Source of the DNA: Lucinisca nassula
Taxonomy: Eukaryota; Mollusca; Bivalvia; Lucinida; Lucinidae
DNA length: 64,000 nt
Direction of reading: 5' to 3'
Assembly: GCA_963580285.1 (NCBI GenBank)
Contig: OY757025.1
Span: 115,013,900 to 115,077,899, forward strand
Shown here piece after piece: positions 50,985 to 60,468 of this stretch (position 1 is the first letter of the stretch; the number at the start of each line of letters is the position of its first letter). A program made the translations under genes and the position numbers. A model generated the notes under the pieces. That model searched no databases and had not been told where the DNA came from. It was given only the letters and a program-made list of their open reading frames with translations.

Positions 50985-52150
50985 GTAGCTTTCTCTAGTT
51001 AAATTCTTCAAACGACATCAACTCCTGAACCAAAGGTTGAATTGAGCTGAAACTTGATGGGAGGCATCAGACTGGCATGGTTAAATAGATTTGCTTAAAT
51101 TGTTCTGTTCTGATATCCAAGATGGCCACCATGGCTGCCATCTTGAAATTCTTCAAACAACATCCCCTCCCAAACCAGAGGTCTGATCAAGCTGAAACTT
51201 GATGGGAGGCATTGGTGCGATATGGAGAATAAGATTTTTATTAAATCATTTTGTTCCAATATCCTGGATGGCCATGGTGGCCATCTTGAAATTTTATGAA
51301 TGACATCTTCCTCACCAGAGGTTGGATCAAGATGAAACTTCATGGAAGGCATCATGTCGAAATGGCAAGTCAGACTTGCTAAATTGTTCTGTTCCGATAT
51401 CCAAGGTGGCCTCTGTGGAGGCCATCCTGAAATTCTTCAAATGGCATTTCTTCCTGAACCAAGGGTTGGATTGAGCTAAAACTTGATGGGAGGCATTTGA
51501 GCGACAAGGAGTTTCAGATTTGCTAAAATTGTTCTGTTCACATATCCAAGATGCCTGTCAAGGAGGCCATATTGTATTTCTTCAAAAGACATCTTCTCCC
51601 GATTCAGATGTCAGATCTAGCTGAAACTTGATGGGGGTGTGGGGGTGGGGTGGCATTGTGGCTACATGGAAATTTGGATTTGCTAAAATTGTTACATTCC
51701 GATATACAAAATGGCCACCATGTAACCATCTTGAAATTCTTTGTACTACAACTCTTCCTGAACCAAAGATCGGATGGCGCTGAAACTTGATTGGAGGCAT
51801 TGGGGCAACATAGAGATTCAGAATTGCTGAAGTTATTCTGTTCTGTTATCTACAAATGGCTTCCATGTTGGGCAGCTTGAGAATTTTCAAACTACATCAA
51901 GTTGAATTGAGCCAAAACTTGATGGAAGACATTGGGTTCGTTAGACATGGAGGTTCAGACTTCTTAGTACCATTCTGTTCTGATATTCCGGATGGCAGCC
52001 GATGTTGGCCGTCTTGAAAATCTTTAAACCACATCTGCTACTGACTGGTCTGCTGCATTGAGTTGAAATTGGTGGGAGGCATTTGGGTGACATGGAGATT
52101 CAGAATTGCTAAAATTGTTGCATTCTGATGTCTCAGATGGCAGCCATTCT
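50985..52150. repeat. Tandem array, about eight 141 bp units
   Basis: Units carry GATGGCCACCATGG(C)TGGC-type words, GCCATCTTGAAATTCTTCAA, CAACATC(T)TCC, GAGCTGAAACTTGATGGGAG, GCATTGG and TTGCTAAAATTGTTCTGTTC. Copies of the CATCTTGAAATTCTT word lie near 51137, 51281, 51421, 51564, 51722, 51868 and 52006. Sharing is 75-85 percent by eye. Minus-strand frames such as MPSMKFHLDPTSGEEDV are by-products. Confidence 0.75.
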
Positions 52151-52153
52151 TAA

Positions 52154-52358
52154 CCCTTGTCCTGCTGAATATTTTAATCTGCCACTCACATTACCGATTA
52201 TCAACCAATCAGATTACTTGACGCAAATTATTGCAACAAATTCACAATCTCAATGGCAAACAATGTAGATCCTGATCAGATGGCTTCGTCAGAAGCCATC
52301 TGATCTGGATCTTCATTGTTTTGAAAATAAGGAATATCCAGGCTCAGCAGGACAAGGG
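52154..52358. mobile_element. A1 MITE with intact TTAA duplication
   Basis: Also exactly 205 bp, between TTAA at 52150-52153 and TTAA at 52359-52362. TIRs CCCTTGTCCTGCTGA and TCAGCAGGACAAGGG are perfect over 15 bp. Includes ATTATCAACCAATCAGATTA and the palindrome at 52256-52320. Best A1 copy in the window. Confidence 0.88.
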
Positions 52359-52362
52359 TTAA

Positions 52363-52690
52363 AATTCTTCAAAGCACCTGTGTAGTGATTGCATAAAACA
52401 GTAAGATTTACAGGGAGGGGCAGCTCAGGAATAGTCAGTATATGTCAAACTCACTGAGTCCACAAGAAGATTTGGTATTGTGGCTTTTTTGCAAGTGGCC
52501 ATATACACCATAGCTTTGTTTGTGTATAAACAGTTGTATCCGCAAGATTGGTTGACTTTGTTTACTGGTACTTTTAAAGTTTTTTGATTACAGAACAAGC
52601 CAAAGACAGGTGCAAAGGATAACTCTTGCCTGTCAAGCTATACACTTCCACTCTGAATCAACATCATCCCTTCCTGAATCCAAAATCAGA
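52363..52690. other. Non-genic gap
   Basis: No gene or repeat recognised between the A1 MITE and the next TTAA element. Confidence 0.4.
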
Positions 52691-53329
52691 TTAAAGGTGC
52701 ATTATTGAGCTACCGGGTCTCAAATTTTTTTTTCTGGTTTTTATCTTCAATGCATACTCCCAATGTCATGTGTGCACATGTGGAGCCAAATACAGCTTCA
52801 GAACTTTGTGAAAATGGTCGTTTTCATTCGTGTTTACCCTTCGCTCTGAACATGTGTTCGGAATTTCTGTTCTAAAAATAAATCTGTCACTTTACACATA
52901 CATGGCGACAGTATTGTCTCTGAGTGTCATTACTTATGGAATGGTATTCAGTGTCATATTTTTTTCCAATTCAGGCATGACCTAAGCAAACAAGGCCAAA
53001 AATGAACGTCGCATAACGTCATACATGTATATGGGGATTCTATTTTGTCACGAACTAAAAATAGATCTAACTAGTGTTCGAAACCTAGTTAGGGAATCCC
53101 TCTCAAACTCCTTTACCGGTCATCATAATTGTTCGCATTTTTGCATAAAATGCATTCATGTGTATTGTTTTAAAGAAAAATACCGGCTATATATGTGTTT
53201 TATTTTTATGCCCCCTCATCATATGATGCCGGGGGCATATAGTTTTTCGGTTTTCCGTACATGCGTACGTGTGTACGTGCGTACATGTGTACGTCCGTCT
53301 GTACGTGTGTGTGTACGTACGTGATCCTG

Positions 53330-53870
53330 TAACCTCCGGTTAAAGTTTTTGTAACAGGTAGAGCCTGAACTTTTAGAACTCATATTTTCCTAACCATTTG
53401 ATGGAACTGGTTCATCTTTGGTATGATGATAGATATAGGTCCAAACTTTTATTAAGCAATACCCCATCCCATGCCTGTGACCTCAAGGTCAAGGTCACAG
53501 ACTTAGAAATTTTCAATGATAAAGACTCAGGTTAAGGTTTTTGTAACAGGTAGACTTGAACATTTTAGAACACATATTTTCAAAACCATTTGATGTAATT
53601 GGTTCATATTTGGTATGATTATAGATATAGGTCCAAAGTTTTATTCAGCGATACCCCCACCCATGCCCATGGCCTCAAGGTCAAGGTCATGGACTTAGAA
53701 ATTTTCCATGTTAAAGACTCCAGTTAAGGTATTTGTACCTGGTGGAACTTTTATGATGGCTTTGGTTCATATGATGATAGATATAGGTACAATGTTTATT
53801 CAGCAATACCCCCACCCATGCCTATGACCTCAAGGTCAAGGTCACAGACTTAAAAATTTTTAATTATCCC
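53330..53870. repeat. Tandem array, three units of about 190 bp
   Basis: GTTAAGGTTTTTGTAACAGG, GGTTCATATTTGGTATGATG, ATAGATATAGGTCCAAA and CATGCC(T)ATGACCTCAAGG recur at about 53340, 53530 and 53725. Confidence 0.65.
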
Positions 53871-55025
53871 CTCGCACAACATAGCTCTAGCATCTATATT
53901 TCTTCACTGATTTCAATATAACTTCACACAAATATTCCTTATGACAATATCTCGAGCGAGTTTGACTTTCAAGGTCATAGCCTCAAGGTCAAGGTCACTG
54001 TGGCTATTTTTAAAAAAACTTTGTCATCGCTCTAGCGCCTACATTTCTTCAACAATTTCAATATAACTTCACACAAATGTTCCTTATAAAAATATCTCGA
54101 GCAAGTTCGACTTTCAAGGTCATAGCCTCAAGGTCAAGGTCACTGTGGCTATTTTTAGAAAAACTTTGTCATCACTCTAGCCCTTACATTTCTTGACCGA
54201 TTTCAATATAACTTCACACAAATGTTCCTTATGACAATATCTCTAGCGAGTTCCACTTTCAAGGTCAAGGTCACTGTGGCTATTTTTAGAAAAACTTTGT
54301 CATCGCTCTAGCGCTTACATTTCTTCACCGATTTCAATATAACTTCACACAAATGTTCCTTATGACAATATCTCGAGCCATTTGGACTTTCAAGGTCAAG
54401 GTCACTGTGGCTATTTTTAGAAAAACTTTGTCATCGCTCTAGTGCCTGCATTTCTTCACTGGTTTCAAAATAACTTCACACAAATGTTCCTTATGACAAT
54501 ACCTCGAACGAGTTAGACTTCAAGGTCAAGGTCACTGTGGCTATTATTAGAAAAACTTTGTCATTGCTCTAGTGCTTTCATTTTTTCACCAATTTCAATA
54601 TTACTTCACACAAATGTTCCTTATGACAATATCTCTAGCACGTTCCACTTTCAAGGTCAAGGTAACTGTGGCTATTTTTAGAAAAACTTTGTCATCGCTC
54701 AAGCGCTTACATTTCTTCACTGATTTCAATATAACTTCACACAAATGTTCCTTATGACAATATCTCGAGCTATTTCGACTTTCAAGGTCAAGGTCACTGT
54801 GGCTATTTTTAGAAAAACTGTGTCATGGCTCTAGGGACTACATTTCTTCATTGATTTTAATATAACTTCACACAAATGTTCCTTATGACAATACCTCGAG
54901 CGAGTTCGACTTTCAAGGTCAAGGTCACTGTGGATATGTTTAGAAAAACTTTGTCATTGCTCTAGCTCTTACATTTTTTCACCGATTTCAATATAACTTC
55001 TCACAAATGTTCCTGATGAAAGGTC
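53870..55025. repeat. Tandem array, eight to nine units of about 131 bp
   Basis: TGGCTATTTTTAGAAAAACT recurs at 54001, 54146, 54277, 54408, 54538, 54669, about 54800 and 54931, so the period is 131 bp; the first unit has an extra 14 bp, CATAGCCTCAAGGT. Each unit has TTCAATATAACTTCACACAA, ATGTTCCTTATGACAATATC and CAAGGTCAAGGTCACTG. Confidence 0.8.
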
Positions 55026-55314
55026 ACACACTTAGAAAATTTTGTTGCAACATGGATTTTCGGGGTGAGGCGGGGCCCTTGGCGGGGGCATCTGTGTCGT
55101 CTGGACACATTTCTAGTTGGAAGCATTTTTTCCTGATGGCTCAATAATGCACCTTTAAGCTGTTCAGAAACGTTATCAGAAGCACCAAGTTAGCATGCAG
55201 ATTCAGAATTGCTGAAGGCAGTGTGATCTGATGGACAAAATGGCCACCAAGGCAAATGTAATACATGATCAGCCTCATCCAGGCGAGCAATTCCGGCCCA
55301 CATGGGCCTCTAGT

Positions 55315-55786
55315 TGAATTTATCAAACGAGTTGAGGAAAAGGGATAAAATGTGAGGCTTTGTCAAGCATTTTATTCCATTTCCTCAACAAGTTTAATAA
55401 ATTAATGATATAGAGACTCTTACATGAGTGTTCATGTATTGTTGAATTTATTAAACAAGTTGAGGAAAGAGATAAAATGCGAGGCTTGGCCGAGCATTTT
55501 ATCCCTTTTCTCAATGAGTTTACAAAATGTAATAAATTCAATAATAATCGAACATGAATGCAAGATTCTATTTATCATGTGACAGTTAAACATATTTAAT
55601 TCACGATTTGGGTACTAAATGTCAATATTCCACCATTATTAAACAGGACTTCATTAAGGACATAGTACATGTAACATTACAGGGCATATATAACTAATTT
55701 GCATATTTAATGCACTAGTGGATTTCCGAATTTGATACATGGCATTATAACATTGTCAGATGCGACGTCATATGTTAAATGCTCAC
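55315..55786 (-). mobile_element. Hairpin element C, two decayed copies
   Basis: 55315-55405 is the hairpin only (arms GTTGAGGAAAAGGGATAAAA and its complement, apex GAGGCTTTGTCAAGC). 55405-55786 is a full copy ending GCGACGTCATATGTTAAA. More diverged than the 11-13 kb copies. It stops about 15 bp before the putative splice acceptor of the TRIM gene. Confidence 0.65.
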
Positions 55787-55796
55787 ACATGTTTAC

Positions 55797-55813
55797 CTAA
55801 TTTTTTTTTCAGA
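55797..55813 (+). promoter_or_regulatory. Putative 3' splice site of the TRIM 5' untranslated exon
   Basis: CCTAATTTTTTTTTCAG followed by AAGGTTATTG. A pyrimidine tract with CAG and a branch-like CTAAT 10-15 bp upstream suggests that the exon with the start codon is spliced to an upstream non-coding exon. Confidence 0.5.
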
Positions 55814-55853
55814 AGGTTATTGTTATTTGACACAGCAAGTGAGAACCTGAAAA

Positions 55854-57170
55854 ATGGAGTTTGAAAAGATTGAGAGGCTGCGGGACCGAATGTTGCAATG
55901 TCCTATATGTATAGATGAGTACAAGGATCCAAGAATACTTCCATGTCATCATTCTGTGTGTCTAAACTGCTTGTTAGAATTTGTTCAAGCCTCTTCATCA
56001 TCTGGACGCTTGTTCAGATGTCCTCAGTGTCGTGCAGATGTTTGCGTACCTCGAGGTGGGGTTAAAGATTTTCCACCCAATTTTTACATTAATTGCATTC
56101 AAGATGAAATAGGATCAAAGCCGTATTTCGGAATCTGCGATGTTTGTGAACGGGATTGGTTGGTTTCCCAGTATCGCTGTATAGATTGTGACCTTGACAT
56201 TTGTAAATTCTGTGTGCATGACCATCGCCTGTTTAAACATATTGCTGGTAGGCAATCCAATATCATACGTATTGAAACAGGAAACATTGGTAGCAATCTG
56301 ACAGCCCAGAAATCATGTAGTGAACATAACGATGAAACATTATGTATGTATTGCAATACATGTAGTTGCCCTATTTGTGTCACCTGTGTGTGTGACCAAC
56401 ACAAAAAGCATGACACTACAGCCCTTGCAAAGAAATTGGCTCTTGATCAGAAAAATCTACAGTTTGATCTAGATAAACTACAGATTGAGGTAAAAGAGGT
56501 CAAGGCCAGCCTCGAAAAGCTACACAACCTGGAAAAACTTGGTGAAAAGTCAGCAGATGAAACTGTTTGCCATATACAAGACCATGCCCAACAAGTGATC
56601 CAGGCAGTCTGTAAACTAACAGATGAGAAAATTAATGCAGTACAAGCAAAGAAAGGGAGACATGTCAAACAAATACGAGAATATGAGACTGAGCTGTCAG
56701 GTTATCTAGACCAGCTACAGCGGGGCAGTGCTTTCTTAAGTGACTTACAACAGGAGGATCTATGTTTAGAAATGGTAGAATGTTTTAGAAAGTATAATGG
56801 TGTGCTTGAATCATCAAAAAAATCGGTCCTAAACAAAAAGATTCAACAGGATTCGTTCAGTTTTAAGCCTGGCAAGCTACTGAACAAGTTCGGCTGCCTT
56901 TTTGTTGAAAGAGGAGTATTAAAAAATGAGAAACAAACAGTGTGCTTCATGGAGAGAAAGAAGAAGAGACACCCAGCTGTGATGTTCATTCAAGATAGGC
57001 TTGCATTTACAAAACTGTTTGTTGTATTTGTGACTGTTTGTGTTGTTGTGGGATTTTATTTTCTTGGACTTAGCTTATTGGAGAAGTTTGAAATTGAAAC
57101 AGTGATTTGTTTAGGTTTCTATGGTTACTTAAGTCTAGCAGGAATAGCTGCTTATAGAAAATCTTTTTAA
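55854..57170 (+). CDS. TRIM13/TRIM59-like membrane-anchored RING E3 ubiquitin ligase
   Basis: 438 residues in one coding exon. RING C3HC4: C16, C19, C31, H33, C36, C39, C56, C59. B-box 1: C95, C98, C109, C112, C117, C120, H124, H129. B-box 2: C155, H158, C167, C170, C175, C178, H183, H186. Coiled coil about 190-300, then two C-terminal hydrophobic segments, about 388-408 and 415-433, ending YRKSF. This order, length and C-terminal anchoring match TRIM13/TRIM59, ER-membrane ligases (about 400 residues), although those have one predicted segment. Expected role: ubiquitin transfer at the ER membrane; substrates are unknown. The ATG at 55854 precedes the RING directly. The stop TAA (57168-57170) lies in TTAA, and a MITE begins at 57171. 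The 3' part is duplicated downstream. Confidence 0.92.
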   Translation: MEFEKIERLRDRMLQCPICIDEYKDPRILPCHHSVCLNCLLEFVQASSSSGRLFRCPQCRADVCVPRGGVKDFPPNFYINCIQDEIGSKPYFGICDVCERDWLVSQYRCIDCDLDICKFCVHDHRLFKHIAGRQSNIIRIETGNIGSNLTAQKSCSEHNDETLCMYCNTCSCPICVTCVCDQHKKHDTTALAKKLALDQKNLQFDLDKLQIEVKEVKASLEKLHNLEKLGEKSADETVCHIQDHAQQVIQAVCKLTDEKINAVQAKKGRHVKQIREYETELSGYLDQLQRGSAFLSDLQQEDLCLEMVECFRKYNGVLESSKKSVLNKKIQQDSFSFKPGKLLNKFGCLFVERGVLKNEKQTVCFMERKKKRHPAVMFIQDRLAFTKLFVVFVTVCVVVGFYFLGLSLLEKFEIETVICLGFYGYLSLAGIAAYRKSF

Positions 57171-57290
57171 CCCTTAACCTGCTGAACATGACAAACTCTA
57201 CCTTTGCCAAAAGTGTAGATCCAGATCAGATGGCTTCTGATCAGGATCTACACTGTCATGCAGTTTGTGAACTGATTGTAGTACTGTAAA
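57171..57290. mobile_element. A1 MITE, right-truncated, at the TRIM stop codon
   Basis: CCCTTAACCTGCTGAACATG matches the A1 TIR start and the palindrome follows (57205-57255: GTAGATCCAGATCAGATGGC and its complement). Similarity to A1 fades after about 57290, and no right TIR or TTAA is present. The left TTAA (57167-57170) contains the gene's stop codon. Confidence 0.7.
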
Positions 57291-57345
57291 AATCCTGAAA
57301 ATTGGGTCACATTGAGGACTTACTGTAATTCTCCTAAACTTTTAA

Positions 57346-57584
57346 GGGGAATGGGTACCTACACCTTCAGATGTGGCAACTCTTGCAAAAGTATTTTTGT
57401 CTCCCATATCAATAGGGGTCAACTCTTAAAGGAAAGAATTTGCTCCTGAGGAGCAAATTCTTTCCTTTAAAAGTAGACCCCTTTTATAGTGGGACAGGGC
57501 TTATAGAAAAACTGAACAGAAAGTCCCAAAAGTTGTCTCCCTTTGAAAAATGGTGGAAAAATCTGTCCTGTGTTCCCGTTCCCC
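57346..57584. mobile_element. MITE-F, 239 bp, TTAA target
   Basis: TIRs GGGGAATGGGTACC and GTTCCCGTTCCCC; TTAA at 57342-57345 and 57585-57588. The centre is a perfect hairpin AAAGGAAAGAATTTGCTCCT / AGGAGCAAATTCTTTCCTTT at 57430-57472. The duplicated TRIM segment keeps the empty site at 58232-58235 (AATT-TTAA-ATTTG), confirming a TTAA insertion. Confidence 0.85.
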
Positions 57585-58057
57585 TTAAATTTGTTTCACT
57601 GCTACAGCGGGGCAGTGCTTTCTTAAGTGATTTACAACAGGAGGATCTTTGTTTAGAAATGGTAGAATGTTTTAGAAAGTATAATGGTGTGCTTGAATCA
57701 TCAAAAAAATCGGTCCTAAACAAAAAGATTCAACAGGATTCGTTCAGTTTTAAGCCTGGCAAGCTACTGAACAAGTTCGGCTGCCTGTTTGTTGAAAGAG
57801 GGGTATTAAAAAATGAGAAACAAACTGTCTGCTTCATGGAGAGAAAGAAGAAAAGACACCCAGCTGTGATGTTCATTCAAGACAGACTTGCAACTACAAA
57901 ACTGTTTGTTGTATTTGTTGTTGTTTGTGTTCTTATGGGATTTTATTTTCTTGGGCTTAGCTTATTGGAGAAGTTTGAAATTGAAACTGTGATTTGTTTA
58001 GGTTTCTATGGTTACTTAAGTCTAGCAGGAATAGCTGCTTATAGAAAATCTTTTTAG
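57440..58057 (+). pseudogene. Truncated duplicate of the TRIM C-terminus
   Basis: 205-residue frame. Residues about 1-55 come from MITE-F and are not TRIM-like. From LQRGSAFLSDLQQEDLCLEM to AYRKSF it repeats TRIM residues about 288-438 with only a few changes (FTKLFVVFVTVCVVVGF against TTKLFVVFVVVCVLMGF), so the end of the coiled coil and both membrane segments are kept. RING and B-boxes are absent. The stop is TAG instead of TAA. The sequence TTTGTTTCACTGCTACAG just before the duplicate (57590-57607) resembles a 3' splice site, so use as an alternative last exon is possible but unproven. Confidence 0.75.
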
Positions 58058-58242
58058 CCCTAAACCTGCTGAACAAGACACATTCTACCTTTGCCAAAAG
58101 TGTAGATCCAGATCAGATGGCTTCTGATCAGGATCTACAATGCCATGCAATTTGTGAATTGAATGAATGCAGTACTGTAAAAATTTAAAAAATTGGGTCA
58201 CCATGTGTACTTACTGTATTCTCCTAAAATTTTAAATTTGTT
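57601..58242 (+). repeat. Tandem duplication of the TRIM 3' end
   Basis: 57601-58242 repeats 56714-57345, starting at GCTACAGCGGGGCAGTGC in both. The unit covers the last 455 coding bases, the truncated A1 MITE and about 60 bp more. Copies look about 95 percent identical. The join at 57600/57601 precedes MITE-F in time, because MITE-F lies in copy 1 only. Confidence 0.88.
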
Positions 58243-58449
58243 TTACAATCCAGCAAGGACACCAAAAAGTGCAGACAGAATGGCAAACAGTGTAGACACT
58301 GATCAGAATATTCCTTCAGGAGCAGTCAGAATTGTTACTGGTGACACGTCAAATGACATTCTTACACCACTACCAGGACTGATCTCAGTCTGCTCTTTTT
58401 GCTTAGGCATACCGGTATCTGTCCCAATATTTTGGATCATTATGGTTTT
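58243..58449. other. A half-palindrome and motif L
   Basis: 58279-58325 matches one arm of the A palindrome (GGCAAACAGTGTAGACACTG) and runs straight into motif L (58326-58372, CAGAATTGTTACTGGTGACA ... GACATTCTTACACC). Confidence 0.5.
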
Positions 58450-58753
58450 TGTTTGTTCGTTTGATTTGAGGTTTAACATCCCCATCAACACTGTAAAGGT
58501 CATTTTGGAGACGTTGCTTCCAATTTTGTGGGACTATTACTCGACATTGAGATGAAATGGCATCTCAAGCCCTGTCACCCAATGAAACCAATAGGGTTTA
58601 TTAGCACAGACGGTCCGCCTCGCACCGCGGTTCCTGGACAGGTTTAGATCCTCTAAGCAGTTTACCAGTACTAGTGTGCGGGCTGGATTCAGCTCTGTGT
58701 GGAAGCATCATGCAGCCCATATATTTCTTTAAGCCCCTACGGGCGGGGGCGCA
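58450..58753 (-). mobile_element. SINE-B copy, antisense
   Basis: TTTGATTTGAGGTTTAACAT to CCCCTACGGGCGGGGGC. Same subfamily as 7804-8118 and 44153-44445. Confidence 0.8.
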
Positions 58754-59072
58754 AGGATCATTATGGTATATCTAGTAATTTGCTGCATGGTACTTCTGTG
58801 CAGAGCTGAAACCAACCAAACTAAAGTACTGGTAAAATGTTTAGATCTAACCCTGCCTAGGAATCTAGACTTTTAGATGTAGCGACAGCTGGCTGTCACC
58901 AGACCTAAAAGTCTGCTGAAGGCCGGCTATAATGTTTGTTCTATACAAGGCGGTTCAATGAATACCCACATCATTCTCTTTTTTTCTTTTTTTTTTTTTT
59001 AATGAATAAACAAGGAAAATTCTCCTTTACATGTAATTATCAACAAATACCCACCTTATCTGGGGCTATGTA
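58754..59072. other. Non-genic gap with small hairpins
   Basis: 58862-58912 is a hairpin (AGACTTTTAGATGTAGCGAC / CTGTCACCAGACCTAAAAGTCT, imperfect). A second SINE-B head fragment (GCTGCATGGTACTTCTGTGC) is at 58781-58845. T run at 58988-59000. Confidence 0.4.
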
Positions 59073-59076
59073 TTAA

Positions 59077-59297
59077 CCCTTTTTGTACCAAATGGAATCT
59101 TCCTCCTTATATATAGCAGGAGTCCATATCAAAATTTAGGGGTGTCAGGTTGTGTTTTTCATCAAAAAGTATTTGGAAAATGACCGAACTTTTAGCAAAT
59201 AGTGGAGGCTCTGATCAGACGCCGCGTTATGCGGCGTCTGATCTGGGCCTGCACTATTTGGCAGGGTACCCGTTTGGGGTTTCTGGTACAAAATGGG
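59077..59297. mobile_element. A-type MITE, subfamily A4
   Basis: 221 bp between TTAA at 59073-59076 and TTAA at 59298-59301. TIRs CCCTTTTTGTACCA and TGGTACAAAATGGG. The inner palindrome (59195-59262) reads GGAGGCTCTGATCAGACGCC and its complement with a GCGTTATGCGG tip. Confidence 0.8.
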
Positions 59298-59424
59298 TTA
59301 AATGCAGTGTTACTTAAAAAACTTGTACACACGTCTTGTTTATCATGGCCGATTTGAGGTTCCGCTTAAGTCTTCCCGAGGTCTTCCCATAGCTACAGAT
59401 ATCCATATATTTAGGATAATTTAA

Positions 59425-59659
59425 CCCATAAAATGCCAGTTATGACAATTGTCGTCTGCTTTGTTGTCTGCTGGTTACTTTAAAAGTCATTTTTGCAAAC
59501 AGTGTTGACCCAAATCGGACTGCCGCAGGAGCAGTCTGATTTGGGTGTACACTGTTTGCCTGTAAGCAAAAATATTTTTTAAAGTGTTTGCAAAAAAAAT
59601 CAGCAGAAGACATAAGCAGGCGACATTTTCAAATGTAGTTTTTCTCGGTGTCTTAAGGG
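59425..59659. mobile_element. A-type MITE, subfamily A2
   Basis: 235 bp between TTAA at 59421-59424 and TTAA at 59660-59663. Asymmetric ends: CCCATAAAATGCCAGTTATG and, reversed, CCCTTAAGACACCGAGAAAA. Inner palindrome 59496-59562. Same subfamily, in opposite orientation, as the element at the oxygenase stop codon. Confidence 0.8.
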
Positions 59660-59667
59660 TTAAGAAG

Positions 59668-60335
59668 GTTTTTATACCCCCACAAACGAAGTTTGAAGGG
59701 GGTATATAGGAGTCAGCTTGTCGTCTGTCGTCTGTCGTCGTCTGTCGTCGGTCCGTTACAAAAAACTTTAACATTGCTCATAACTTCCTTATTCTTTGAC
59801 CGATTTCTTTAATATTCACACACCACACACCTTGCCACTAGTACTTAAGATTGATATACACAAACCTGACCTTGACCTTTACGTTGACCTTCCTCAAGGT
59901 CAAATACTTGTAAAAATTTGTCGTCTGTCGTCGGTCCGTTACAAAAAACTTTAACATTGCTCATAACTTCCTTATTCTTTGACCGATTTCTTTAATATTC
60001 ACACACCACACACCTTGCCACTAGTACTTAAGATTGATATACACAAACCTGACCTTGACCTTTACATTGACCTTCCTCAAGGTCAAATACTTGTAAAAAT
60101 TTGTCGTCTGTTGTCGGTCCGTTACAAAAAACTTTAACATTGCTCATAACTTCCTTATTCTTTGACCCATTTCTTTAATATTCACACACCACACATCTTG
60201 CCACTAGTACTTAAGATTGATATACACAAACCTGACCTTGTCCTTTACGTTGACCTTCCTCAAGGTCAAATACTTGTAAAAATTTGTCGGTAGCGGGGGT
60301 ATAATTGGCGCCCTTTAAGCGGCAGCTCTAGTTCT
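59668..60335. repeat. Tandem array, three 183 bp units, in a 'gggggtata' element
   Basis: GTCCGTTACAAAAAACTTTA recurs at 59751, 59934 and 60117, exactly 183 bp apart; the units are nearly identical and each has CCTTGACCTTTACGTTGACC. Outer text is TTTATACCCCCACAAACGAA on the left, and AGCGGGGGTATAATTGGCGC on the right at about 60292, so the ends are inverted (ATACCCCC/GGGGGTAT). Confidence 0.8.
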
Positions 60336-60361
60336 ATTTTCTATTTTTTTTTTTTTTTTTT

Positions 60362-60452
60362 TCAAAAGGTATGGTGTGTGTACACATTAACATCACCTCA
60401 ATGATGTACACATTAGCATCACCTCAATGAGGTGATTCTAATGTGTACACAA
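60362..60452. repeat. Hairpin family b, short copy
   Basis: GTGTGTACACATTAACATCA, a 24 bp direct repeat of ATGATGTACACATTAGCATC, and AGGTGATTCTAATGTGTACA form a stem around CACCTCAATGAGGTG. Confidence 0.5.
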
Positions 60453-60468
60453 CAGTCCTTTCTTTTAA

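Larger units (their letters stand above)
53208..55118. mobile_element. Nested element with ATGCCCCC/GGGGGCAT ends
   Basis: Begins TATGCCCCCTCATCATATGA-TGCCGGGGGCATAT (a hairpin) and ends GGCGGGGGCATCTGTGTC then GTCTGGACACATTTCTAGT. Contains a TACGTGTGTACG-rich entrance at 53260-53330 and two blocks of tandem units. Non-coding. Confidence 0.6.
52695..55154. mobile_element. TTAA-flanked element carrying a nested tandem-array element
   Basis: TIRs AGGTGCATTATTGAGC (52695) and GCTCAATAATGCACCT (ending 55154; the last bases match with one change) lie between TTAA at 52691-52694 and TTAA at 55155-55158. The outer element is about 500 bp on the left plus 35 bp on the right. The interior from about 53208 to 55118 is a second element. 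Confidence 0.75.
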
